Positions 53,771 through 64,000 of a stretch of DNA of 64,000 nucleotides are shown one piece after another; the stretch's first letter is position 1, and each line of letters begins with the position of its first letter. The position numbers and the translations under genes were made by a program. This DNA is from Erodium maritimum (lineage: Eukaryota > Streptophyta > Magnoliopsida > Geraniales > Geraniaceae): positions 69,362,039 to 69,426,038 of the forward strand of contig OY997593.1 of NCBI GenBank assembly GCA_963921825.1, in the 5' to 3' direction. The notes under the pieces are model-generated. The model was not told the DNA's origin and made no database searches. It saw nothing but the letters and a program-made list of their open reading frames with translations.

Positions 53771-55377
53771 TGTCACATGGAGAAAAGGCTGAAGGTTAAG
53801 GTTGTATCCTTGAGTCACCATTAATTTGTAATGGACAAAGCCCACACACGCGTCGTCGCCTTGTGTCTCGGGTCTCTACGAATTTCTACCTTTTGGCATG
53901 CAAGATTCATCATCTTCTTTTTCCAAAAATTGTATATGCTCTTTGCATAATCAATATGTTTTCCAGGGTATTAAACTCTTCTGTAAAAGAGTAGCGATCT
54001 TTCTAAAAGTGCACCTAGAAAAGGGAGAGGGGACAACTTACTCACTTTAATTTTTGTTCTTCTTCTCTTCTTTCGTCCTACAATTTGATATAAGTCTGTT
54101 TTAGGTCGTTAGGCTCAACTATTAGAAGTACTCTCTACTGGTTTAAGTCTGTTTTACCTCGAGAAATTTGTCCATTTCGTCTTTTAATGTCTTAGAGGGG
54201 ACAACTTTATCTTAAGAAAACAACATTTTATCGGACTCGAATTGTTTCACTTACAACAACCTATCAACCTGTTTGTAGGTAAATTTTCGTTCTTATGTTC
54301 ACATTACTTTTGATTCAACCGACTAATAACTCCTAGGCCAAAGAGAGCACACGGAGATTCTCTAAAATGGAAAGGAAGGAAGACTGTGCCACGGATCGTC
54401 CGTATGAGCCTCTGTTAGTAGAGGTCCTACTCGTTTGCGAAGACCAGCCTCTTTGCTGTGAATAGAGACCGACTATCAACTGTGGATGAAGATATGCCTT
54501 CCGATCGCTTAAATCGACGACAAAAGCTACCGAAGGAAACTCGCTATAGATACTCCAAAAGCGACACAATTCTCTTTTATTTTCGTGCCAAATGGATTAG
54601 ATTATTGTAAACTATAATGTCAAAGTCAGAGAATCCATATAGTGAGCTCATGAAGATTTACTCTTTTCTATTTAATATTTTCCCCCACAAAATAATATTG
54701 CTTATTTGTTGAGGACAGTGACACTGGAAAATGGAAATACAATAAAAGGACAATGCATTTTCAAATAAAATGTCGGAACCTCCTAGAAATACAAAATTAA
54801 GAAGAAAAACATTAATTTTGGAATAATTAAAGATAGAAATGCCAAAAAATATATCATTTTAATAAAAAGGTCTTAGTCATGACGTGTGATGCAGTGATTA
54901 GGTACAACCCACTCGTGAAAAATTGAACGTTCATGCATAAACACATTTAATACGGTTTAAAGTAATTCTTTTCAACCTCAGTATCATGTTCATGTCCTTA
55001 ATATTGTATCCTTTTTTTTGAAACGTAATATTGTATCCTTTGTTTCTCGTCAATATTGTGATGGTGAAATGAATTTGTCACAGGGAATCAAAGATAAATC
55101 TTTATTTACACAACTGTACTTTCAAATATCGGAATTCATAATTGCGGGTTAAACTAACAAAATACTTAATCATCTTAGTTAAGCACCCTATGTGCTAAAT
55201 TACAAGTTACACATAAATTACTAAGCTAAAACTAGAACATGTATCTTCATTCCTCATTGATTATTTTGAGGTTGATTACTACTAATTATGAGGAGATTAA
55301 TAATAATAACAACAACAATAATAATAATACTAAATTACCACCATCAATCCTTTGAAACTTCCACAAGAACTAAAACA
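53771..55377. other. Intergenic 3' flank of the NAC gene
   Basis: No supportable gene. It contains AT-rich DNA and, at 55291-55331, an (AAT/AAC)n microsatellite just outside the NAC stop codon, probably in its 3' untranslated region. Confidence 0.45.
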
Positions 55378-58070
55378 TCAGTAAAGATTCAACATGTTGG
55401 GCATGCCCACATCAGATAAGAAGCTCTCAGAGCTCCCATCTCCTCCCAAGCAGCTTGTTGATGAGCCTCTCATGGCTCCATTGCAAATATTGTTGCTTTC
55501 AATTTTGAAGTACTGATCCAGAACAGCTTTAATTACCTTTTTGTCACTGCCAAAAGGGTCCAAATTACCTGCTTCTGCCATCCCCCCAACACCTTCCAAG
55601 GCACTGCTCATGGCTGTGTTGATTGGCAATTGATGATGATGATGATGATCCATGTTGGAGAATTGTGAAGAGAAGACCATGTTGTTAGGGCTTGTTTGGC
55701 TCTGGGAGAAAATGGAGAAGCAGGGCACTTGCTCAAAGTCAGCTAAGTTGTGGTTAGGGTTGGTGTTAAAGTTGATGTAAGAATCAGTTAATGCAGGGAG
55801 TGACATTGAGCTTGTGTCTTCATAGCAGCTGCTACTTGTACCCATGCTTGACTTTGCTGATGATGCCTCTTTGTTCTTGTGGAAAACTCTGCATAACACC
55901 CAATCTTCCTGCATGGTCGATTACCGATTTCATCAGCTACAGCTTTTACAAATCGATCAGATCATTACAACTTATCAGATATTTTAGAGGGATTTCGAAT
56001 AATTAATGACATAGCTTGGCCTACTAATAAGCTAATGCTAGAAAAATCATTATTATTATTATTATTATTATTATCAATTTAATGATGTCAACGTTTACTT
56101 TGAATTTGAATTAAATAAAAAGAGTTAATGGAGAAATAATAAAACCTTTGTGGTGGGGATTTTGGGAGGACCAAAAGGCCCTTCAAGACGGAACTCGTGC
56201 ATGACCCAATCAGTTTTTCTTCCTTTTGGTGCCCTCCCTTGATAGAACACCAAAGTTTTTCTCATCCCTACCAGGCTGCCCTTCCGGAGGATTGGCCTGT
56301 CCTTCCCAGTGGCCTTCCAGTATCCGGTGGCAGTGGCGCGGTTGGTCCGTAGTCCAGTAGCGTATTTACGATCTCTTTGACTGTAGAAATACCAATCCTT
56401 CCCTCCAACACATGCAGTTTCTATCAAAGATTCAGACCAACCAAAAAGTTATCACCAATTGTAGTGTAGCAATCAATTGCAGTGCCTAATATTTCAGTGC
56501 TATAAAGTTTAAGAATTGGTCCATGCTTATATTTATTGTGCTTATGATTAATACCTAGTTGACCCATATGCTTAATTATTATATATTGATTTTATGTGTA
56601 TACAATTATCTGAATAGCTTGAAGAAATTGCAAGTAGCTATTAGGGTAATTACAAAAGTTATATGTATTGAAGACTTAAAAACAGTTGATATGAAAGTGA
56701 CAAGCATTAATTTTGATTTGGTGAGAAGTTGTATTTTTTTTCATGAGTTATAACATGAAATTAAATGAATGAATGTGAAATGAACACATGTGAAGACCAT
56801 GTGTGTGGTGGGGCAAAGAAGAGGACTTTGAGTTTATGTGGCTTCTTATCTCAGTCACTTTCTCAACTTTCTGTTTTAGGAAAATTCCAATAGTGTCAAT
56901 TTCTTTCGAAAATGTTCCTGAGTCTGAAATCTTGAAATTACTTTGAAAAAATCATCCCAAAAGAGGTTTTGTTTTGAAAAACAAAAAAGACAGAAGCAGG
57001 TAACTATATTTGGAGCTGAGAGATTATTATTGATTATTCTTCCCTGGATATTTAAAAGCTTTCAGGGCCATTTAAAAGAAAACAACCAATTGGACATAAA
57101 CATGTTGGGGCTTGTAGGACAAACCAAACAAAACTCTACTTAAAACTTATCAAGATTCTTCTTGATTACGACATGTAAAATCAATACACACACAAATGTA
57201 TGTACTATACATAATTGTATGTATATGCATATGTGTGCATACATGCATCTCATATCACTCTACACGAATAAAAATAAGTAATAATATTACATGAACAGCA
57301 CAAAATTGATAATATATTAATATATGATAATGATGTTACAAAACTATGACACAGCCTAAGAAATATGATTTTCTGAATATGTTTTGGTAACCTAACCAAG
57401 GATTTTACACAGAAAAATCCAATAGCAAGTATGATTCTCAGACTGAGTGTATTCAAAACTAAATAAAAATTCAAATATAGATTTGGAATCTCCTGACCAT
57501 GACTGTGAAAATCAGCAAGACCTTCTAAGGAAAATATCTGAAGTGTACATGTATGTGCCGTGTGAACATATATGATATGATATTTTTGTTGCTTTCATGG
57601 TTTGTAACATTGGGTACACAACACCAATACCTAATTAGATGAAGAAATGAAAATATCAGAGATCCTCACATGAAACAAATCAAGAGAGGCTTGCACTGAG
57701 ATGAATCATATATGCAGATGCAAACCAATACCATGCACACATGTATGTGTGTGTTTGTGTGATGAAACAAGAAAATCTCAGAGCTAATGATGATTATGCG
57801 TGCATGCACATATATCCAGTTGATCAGTTGATGACGATACATAGAATAGAGAATTAGTATATTATAATTACCAGGAATATCCCAAGGCTCGGATTTGTTA
57901 AGGTCGACTTCAATCAAGAGAGGAGATTCGAATTCGTGATGATGATGATGATGATGATGATCAGCAGTGACCTTCTTCATCAGATAATCGCAGATGAGTT
58001 CCTCGTCTCTTGGATGGAACCTGAATCCTGGTGGAAGATTTGCCTCCACCATGCTTATGTTGCTCATCAT
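55378..58070 (-). CDS. NAC1: NAC1-like transcription factor (NAC21/22, ANAC022 type), 3 exons
   Basis: The exons on the minus strand are 58070-57872, 56420-56146 and 55908-55378. They join in phase to 334 aa, close to Arabidopsis NAC1 (324). The NAC domain is complete: subdomain [45 protein letters not shown] and [34 protein letters not shown] and [10 protein letters not shown], and [12 protein letters not shown]. The C-terminal activation part has SYINFN, EQVPCFS and the family end [14 protein letters not shown] run of eight His interrupts the A/B region. NAC1 members are nuclear activators that transmit auxin signals in lateral-root development, and their mRNA is cut by miR164; the site is present here (55713-55733). 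Intron 1 is long (1.45 kb). The start is the first of two tandem ATGs. No defect is seen. Confidence 0.94.
55713..55733 (-). promoter_or_regulatory. miR164 target site in the NAC1-like mRNA
   Basis: The plus strand from 55713 reads TGGAGAAGCAGGGCACTTGC followed by T. This is the miR164 sequence itself except at positions 17 and 21, so the transcript (minus strand) is complementary to miR164 with pairing through the cleavage centre at positions 10-11. It falls in the codons for EQVPCFS, exactly where miR164 sites lie in NAC1/CUC-type genes. Confidence 0.9.
56048..56076. repeat. (ATT)n microsatellite in NAC intron 2
   Basis: Nine to ten TTA/ATT trinucleotides in a row; polymorphism is likely. 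Confidence 0.9.
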
Positions 58071-59690
58071 ACAACTAATATTCTTGTGTGCTTTCTTGAA
58101 CCTACAAGTTGCAAAAGCTCAAGAAGAGGAATTACGAGAAGCAGCAAGAGTTGCAGAGCTAATTAAGAGCGATGAAGAAGAGCATATGAGATCTCATGAA
58201 AAAATGAAGTTAAGAGGCCAACTGGGGGTTATAAATAATATGGGAATAAAAATATTCAGAAAATGAAAATATTAGACGAGCTTAAGGTCAACTAAGTAAT
58301 TCCGTGTATGAAGGAAGGGAGGGAGGTTGTGGGGTTTAAATTGCATCATTCACAGAAAATTAATAATTAAGATTTAATAATTATTCGTAAATGTGCTTGT
58401 GTGGCATTTCAGTGACATGGCATGACCAGTGTACTGCCAAATTGATGATGTGTTTCCTAATTATTAATTTGGGAGATGTAGAATTCACACATACAGTAAG
58501 CAAAAAAAATTGGTCTTTGCTTCTTTCCTCCCATCTCCTTTGGGATTAAAGGGTGATTAATATTAATTAATAAACTTAAAGAAAAAACAAATTAAGGCAA
58601 TCTAAATACAAAGTGAAAGAAAGTTAGGGGGTGGGACCCATAATGTGATTTCATCTTTTTTGGTGTCACATGTTGCTTTGGGCTCTAACTCAGGGTGGGT
58701 CTAATTTAGGCTTTTGGTTTGTTAGCTCCACTAGCAAATCCAAGAGACTGGGTAACTGTGGTATATTTCCATATATAGACAATTTGTTTTAGATTTTTAG
58801 CTCACTAAAGTGTCTGGAAGCACTTCTAAGTTGAGAAATGCATGTTAAATCCATCGCAGCCACTCATTTTTTTGGTTGGCATAATTACAATGGAAGTGAT
58901 GTCAGTAGTAATTGAATGGTAGAGGTTCAAATTAGATGGAAACTGAAAATTAGACACTTCTTTAGTCATTGGCTAGCACATGAATGAGCTAAGGGTACAG
59001 CCAAGAAAGATTGTCTCTTATTGGGCACACTTGTATGAGGACAATAGAGCTGCAAGTTAAAAATATGGGCCCACAGGCCCATACAACTTAACTTCAGCCC
59101 AAATCTGTACAATTAATGATTTTAAGACTGTGTTAACTCTTAAGGACATATCTATTATCTAATACTTCTCAAACTTAAAAAAAATATAACTTAAATTATT
59201 CTTAATACCTATATAATATTATATGAAACACGTCAACTGAGACAGAGATGAAAAGGAGTATATCTCCTTGCTCTCTATGTTTCCAAGCTCTATGCCTATG
59301 CTACACCTCAGTACATCTAAAATAATTATGCTAAATTTGGTCACACATCTTACTCAGACAGTCGATTTTCTTTCCTTTTTTGGCCAATAAGTCGGTCCTA
59401 CCCTTTTAGTTGAATAGCCAATTCAACACGTATGGTACACAACCTAGAAATCACAGAACACTTACCTAACCCATTAAGGTTAACAGTCAAGGTTTAGCAC
59501 CAAAATGGGTTTTATCGTTCAACACTTGTTAATCTAATCTTAATTATTTTAGTCCCTGAAAAGCATATAAAAGATCTAGCAAAGTCATAGCATGTCTAAA
59601 CATGATATTTGTGCAAGTGTACCAACCTAAGAACATGCATTCAAAAAATATTAGAGTTCATGAGTGTTTAATTACAGTTGAGTAAAATAA
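58071..59690. other. Promoter region of the NAC gene and intergenic DNA
   Basis: No gene is supported. The first several hundred bases upstream of 58070 are the 5' leader and promoter of the NAC gene. An open plus-strand frame (57994-58266) overlaps its first exon and is a shadow. I could not choose a TATA box with confidence. Confidence 0.4.
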
Positions 59691-59699
59691 CTCACTTGA

Positions 59700-62537
59700 G
59701 CTCCACTATTCTTGACCAAATTGCTGTCTGGCATAATAAGCCTTCTGGGAACATCTGCTACCTGGGATTGAAAAGTACATGTGTTTAGATTTACACTTCG
59801 CTTGCACATAAATCTAACTTATCATGAAAAAGAAACACAAACACGACTCAATATTTTGAACCAGACATGATTATCCAGATAATAGTGTATCCCAGTCATA
59901 GGAACTCAAAACATATAAAAAATTGTCAAATATGTTTCTTCTAATAAGGGATTCAAGAGACAATTATTTGACAATCTCATATGTTAATACAGCTTAGTTA
60001 TCATGTAACTAAGCATTGATCTTGGAAAGATGCCAATTCTGTAACTAGGATATGAATACAACGGCAGTTTTAGAAACTAGAATATTCAAAATTCTGATGG
60101 TTGAGGTTATCTTCTCGATCACCCCAATCAAAAAAATGGGGCACTAGAATCTGCATCCAGAAAGCTGTGATGGAGACTGATATGCAATCCTCAACTGATC
60201 CAACTGTCTTAATCTTGGACTAAGTCAAAGTTCAAGTTCTCAGAGAATTATGATAAGAACAATATAATATGATGCCATAGTGAATGGATGAATATGGAAT
60301 CATTCTCTTTTTCCCTCAGTAACAAATGGGATAAGGTGATTTGTGCAACAGTCAATTGTGCCTATCTCCAATATATCAATTTCGACAAAAGTGGTATATG
60401 TTTTGAATACCTTGACGTTAACATTAATAATTATCTTTTGAAATTCGAATGTATAATTTTTAATGGAACAAATTGTAGTTCTCAAAATATCTATATAGTA
60501 AAGAACAAAAAGGCCTATCTATCTCTTCGTAATATTTATGAATATAAATAATATAGTGATCATACAGAACAAGTAATCCATCATAGAATCAAAACAAAAC
60601 TTAACTAAGCACAGCCAAAACACCAGTCAATAACGAACTCTGCTCAAAATAACTTTCATGAAATGAGAACCACATGTTCTGGAAATAAAAGAGAAAGCTC
60701 TAACGCAAAACTAATTTTACCTCAGCAGGGAGTGGGTCCTGCATGTGAAGGTCAAGCAAATCTTATTACAAAATAACTACTAACTTTCAAACATGTCAAT
60801 TTTAGCACAAATATTATCTTTTTAGCCCAACCCATATTAGGGATTAGTACAACATTATACACTGTATATGGACAAATCCAAGTGATGCCCCTTTCTAGTG
60901 ATGGCAAAGTTTCAGCTCATATGGCTTAAAATAAAACACAGTATCTAAAAACTTCATGGTGTCACTGCCCATTGGAAGTGATTAAAGAAACAGGTGTCAA
61001 TACCAACAAAGACGAACACGTGGCCTGCCCCAAGGAGCCGCCAGTTGTCCCATGAAGCAGCCGTACCTGAAACGACAACTCATGCAAAACTTCAATCGAG
61101 ACTTGTTGAAAATTTCATGCAAAGACAAGCAAAGGATATCAATTATCCATATTTGGCAACTATAGATGTTCTTAAGCAGTACCAACAATAAAATTCTCCA
61201 TGGGGCTGTTCTATTATACTGATCATCAGGATAATCTTTAGCCCGTCAACGTGTACTTTTGTCAAGCACTCTTATCGCTAATGTAAGCACCAATCTAAAG
61301 ATTTCACATTGATGTCATAGTTAGCTTTCCTAATTCCCATGGATCTTCTGAAATATGAAAACTTTTTAGATTTTACATTGATGTCATACTTGGCATTCCT
61401 AATTCCCATGGATTTTCTGAGATATGAAAACTTTCGGGACTGGGTCAAGATAAGATAGGTAGGTAGGAAATGAATAAAGACATATCAGTCTTTTTCATTC
61501 CAGCACAAACAGACTTCCATGCGCATCTCTTGGCTAAAGGAGACATACCTTACTAAATCCTTTGAAGATCCTACCATTTCCAATCAGCTGATGACATGCA
61601 CTTGTAGATGCAAAAGCCAATTCTGTACAAAAGGTTTTGGTGTTGATTCTCTCAAATGACAATAATGGGCTTAATGGCACTAAGAATACAAAAAAATACC
61701 CTACAAAAGATTTTTTTTTAAAGCCTTCTTAATTCATTACAACAAGGTCTGATAAAAAAATCATTACAACCAAGTAGAACGGTAGAACTGTAGAATCATA
61801 CAATTTTACACTATTTCATTAGTTTGGACCTGGTCAAACACATTCTGATAATCTAGTCAGAACACACTCATCATTACCCACCAGTACTATGTATGTACTC
61901 TGTCCAAAAGATTCAACTCATCATCATTAAAGGGAGTTCGATAACCTACAAAACTGAATTGAGGGAACTATTTACCAGGATAGCCCACAAAACAACACTT
62001 TGACATCACTTGTTTGGGAAGGCGGGACTACCAAGGAAAAGAACAAGTGAAACCTATAATATATGTATTTGACACCACAATGACACAAAAGACTAGCCTA
62101 TCAGATAATGAGACACTTAAATCATGTGAACTCCTAACAGAACCAACCCTATACTATCATAACCACAATTACCTCTCCTGCAATTAATAGATTGACAAAT
62201 ATTTATAGCACATATTTTTATCAGATTAGTTCAACTATAGCAGGTTAGATTACCTTCACGGGAAGGCTTATCATTATTCACTAAATAGAATCCGAGAAGC
62301 ACAAACATTGCTTCAAGGAACGCAATCACAACAATAAATAGGAATTCTGTAAACACAAGAACCAGAAATCAAAATGAAAATACTAACACCATACAGAATG
62401 CAATCATTATCTCATTAATCCTACATTTAATTCATAAACATCAATAAGAACTTCAGAATTCAAACAAAATGTACCTCAACAACCGCGTAAGGAAGAATCC
62501 AAACGAACTTCCAACTCCAACCGGTGATCCTCAGCAT
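59700..62537 (-). CDS. Possible spliced gene, product not recognised
   Basis: Several short GC-balanced blocks with good minus-strand splice sites lie in AT-rich DNA, which suggests exons. They are about 62537-62475 (ATG, MLRITGWSWKFVWILPYAVV), 62346-62254 (a hydrophobic FLFIVVIAFLEAMFVLLGFY segment then VNNDKPSRE), 61628-61560 (LAFASTSACHQLIGNG), 61070-61008, 60742-60725 (DPLPAE) and 59755-59697 (VADVPRRLIMPDSNLVKNSG). Exons 2 and 3 join in phase, but exon 1 does not join exon 2 as drawn, so translation may start in exon 2 or exon 1 may differ. A small membrane-anchored protein is possible, but I cannot name a family. The coordinates give the overall span, not a finished model. Confidence 0.4.
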
Positions 62538-63333
62538 CCTGCCAAAGACAATAAGATCCATTCGTCAATTCGAGTCACGCCATTAATTTTCCTCCTCATT
62601 TTCTCAGTAACCAAACAGGATACGAGTCGAAGGAAGTGCAACCTTTGAAGAAAATGACTATGCGTGCGTCGATCGAAGTCTCGAGTTCTGAAGAAGCCGG
62701 CAATGGCGTGGAACAATTCTAGGGTTCGTCGCGCTTCGCCGCCCCCGCCATTGAAGTTCCCGCCACTTCTCCGCCACAGCAGAGAACTGAGCTGCGAGTC
62801 TGCGATTGTGATCAATCTATCATCTCTGTGCTCACAACTATGAGTCGAAACTCGGCCCAAAATAGAACAGGGCTTTCATCTTATTAGGCCCAAAGCAACG
62901 TTGTGAAGAGGCCCAATAAGCGAATGGTAGGGACCACAAACAAGTTGGTTAATCAAATCCAGTTAAATAGTAACGATATCTTTCTTCTCATAAGTGACCT
63001 TTCCAGGAACTGTCTCTTCCCTCCACCAAGGTAATAATTTCGATAAAAGGCTATTTAAACTTTAATTTATATTTAAAAAATGAGGGATCCACGTGGCACT
63101 AACTTCCAAGCACTTTTTTTTATCGTATGTGCTCATACTCACACACCGTACTATAAGTCTACAGCACATGAGTACACTCACTGCTCTCAGCTCCCAACAA
63201 ACCCTAATCCTCCGTCTCCGTCTCGCCGACCGGCGAGTTTTCTGGCCATGTGGTTCCGGCGAATCTAGCTCGCTTCCAGCCGTTGATCCGTCGTTGATCG
63301 CATTTCCTTACCCTGCATTGCGTGATCGCCGGA
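62538..63333. promoter_or_regulatory. Head-to-head intergenic region
   Basis: About 800 bp separate the possible minus-strand gene from the plus-strand DUF1645 gene, so a shared or bidirectional promoter is possible. GC-rich DNA at 62640-62830 looks like the 5' leader of the minus-strand unit. The leader of the DUF1645 gene probably starts after about 63150. No single TATA box is convincing. Confidence 0.4.
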
Positions 63334-64000
63334 ATGGCCTCCGCCTGCGTGAACAACGTTTCTGTGTCGCCGGAGAGATTCACGGCGTCGAAGTACCGTC
63401 AGCGAGGGTGGCTGAGCCCCCGCGTCTCCTTCGGCCGCGAGTTGGCGGACGAGGAAGGCAAATCCTCCTCCGCGGCCGCCAAGCAGAAGCCCCAAGCTCC
63501 ACCGCATCAGCCGTCGTTCGCGGCGTCGCCGAAGGCGGAGGAGGATCCAGATCTGGATGCCTCGGGTGGAGATTTCGAGTTCCTGTTGGAAGATCCGGTG
63601 GGGATGCTACCCGCTGACGAGCTCTTCTCCGACGGTAAGCTCGTTCCGTTACATTTGTCCTCGCTGAAGCCAATGGGCGGAGGGTTGGCCTCAATCGAGA
63701 TCGGGTCGCCGGGAGCCGAGAAGTCTGGCCGGATCGGAGAAATCTCGAATGTAGATCCGTACATCTTCTCTCCCAAAGCGCCGAGGTGCTCGAGCCGGTG
63801 GAGAGAGCTTCTCGGGCTGAAGAAGCTCTACCAGAGCAGCAACAGCAACAACTCGAAGAACAGTGAGCCTCTCAAAACGTCGTCGTCTGCTCCGTCATCT
63901 TCCTCCAGCCTCAATGCCAAGTCCCTGAAGAATCTCCTCCACCGGGGCTCCAAATCGACGAGCTCGTCGATTTCCGACGCCTACCTGAGCCTCCCCTTGC
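63334..64000 (+). CDS. DUF1645 family protein (partial, cut by window end)
   Basis: From the ATG at 63334 (MASACVNNVSVSPERF) the frame stays open to the window edge, giving 222 codons without a stop. Family motifs of plant DUF1645 (PF07816) are clear: GGDFEFLLEDPVGMLPADEL, FSDGKLVPL, then DPYIFSPKAP and CSSRWRELLGLKKLYQ, followed by the Ser-rich, basic region SLKNLLHRGSKS. These proteins are small, Ser-rich and predicted nuclear; rice and Arabidopsis members have been tied to stress tolerance or growth, but the biochemical role is unknown. The codon use is GC-rich compared with the neighbouring DNA. The C-terminus lies outside the window. Confidence 0.92.
   Translation, partial: MASACVNNVSVSPERFTASKYRQRGWLSPRVSFGRELADEEGKSSSAAAKQKPQAPPHQPSFAASPKAEEDPDLDASGGDFEFLLEDPVGMLPADELFSDGKLVPLHLSSLKPMGGGLASIEIGSPGAEKSGRIGEISNVDPYIFSPKAPRCSSRWRELLGLKKLYQSSNSNNSKNSEPLKTSSSAPSSSSSLNAKSLKNLLHRGSKSTSSSISDAYLSLPL

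Noticed and set aside
57936-57961. Poly-histidine run as an engineered tag
   Set aside because: It sits inside a normal NAC exon at a naturally variable place, uses a trinucleotide microsatellite and has no vector sequence around it.
62531-62860. A 109-codon minus-strand ORF as a gene
   Set aside because: It has no recognisable domain, is basic and Arg-rich, and fits better as the 5' leader of the spliced unit next to it.

Overview
This window is nuclear DNA of a flowering plant, almost certainly a eudicot. The evidence is a nuclear psbR gene with a transit peptide and introns, a NAC1-type NAC gene with a miR164 site, plant-only families (DUF1645, S1/SPH, F-box/FBA, F-box/DUF295, amaranthin-like lectin) and plant transposon families. 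The species cannot be named from the sequence. The window is typical repeat-rich intergenic DNA with a more gene-dense right quarter; nothing prokaryotic, viral or CRISPR-like is present.

Layout. 0-4 kb: unassigned DNA and an internally deleted LINE. 4.0-4.4 kb: a secreted S1/SPH-like gene (-). 4.7-10.3 kb: LINE debris and an LTR-like element rich in minisatellites. 10.7-12.1 kb: an intact lectin/aerolysin-like gene (-). 12.4-21.3 kb: a direct segmental duplication bracketing Ty3/Gypsy debris and a frameshifted F-box gene; the right copy is interrupted by a 2,009-bp CACTA transposon that itself carries a SINE and a TRIM. 21.8-23.8 kb: a long-TIR element holding a fragment of an AGC-VIII kinase. 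24.1-28.0 kb: an F-box/DUF295 pseudogene split by a 2,913-bp hAT element, which contains a fold-back element with a two-level tandem array. 29.8-37.5 kb: a PIF/Harbinger pseudogene, a LINE-derived insertion with a 16-bp target-site duplication, a solo LTR, and a hAT MITE in a tiny zinc-finger-like ORF. 38.4-42.5 kb: a mosaic of degenerate fragments of ubiquitin-activating enzyme E1, TFIIS and FtsH between long direct repeats. 42.9-44.0 kb: three MITEs set in (TA)n. 44.4-47.4 kb: a second solo LTR. 48.2-49.7 kb: psbR (+), with a TRIM in intron 2. 51.7-53.8 kb: LINE debris. 55.4-58.1 kb: the NAC1-like gene (-). 59.7-62.5 kb: a possible spliced gene (-) that I cannot identify. 63.3-64 kb: the 5' part of a DUF1645 gene (+) cut by the window edge.

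The genes do not form a pathway; each is an independent transcription unit. The main story is nested mobile elements whose insertion events can be read directly. Exact target-site duplications occur for five elements (two hAT, CACTA, TRIM, LINE), a related empty site exists for the CACTA element, and several elements carry or contain pieces of host genes. The best candidates for something not yet described are the E1/TFIIS/FtsH mosaic, the cluster of MITEs in TA microsatellite, and the solo-LTR family whose internal GC-rich minisatellite differs between copies.
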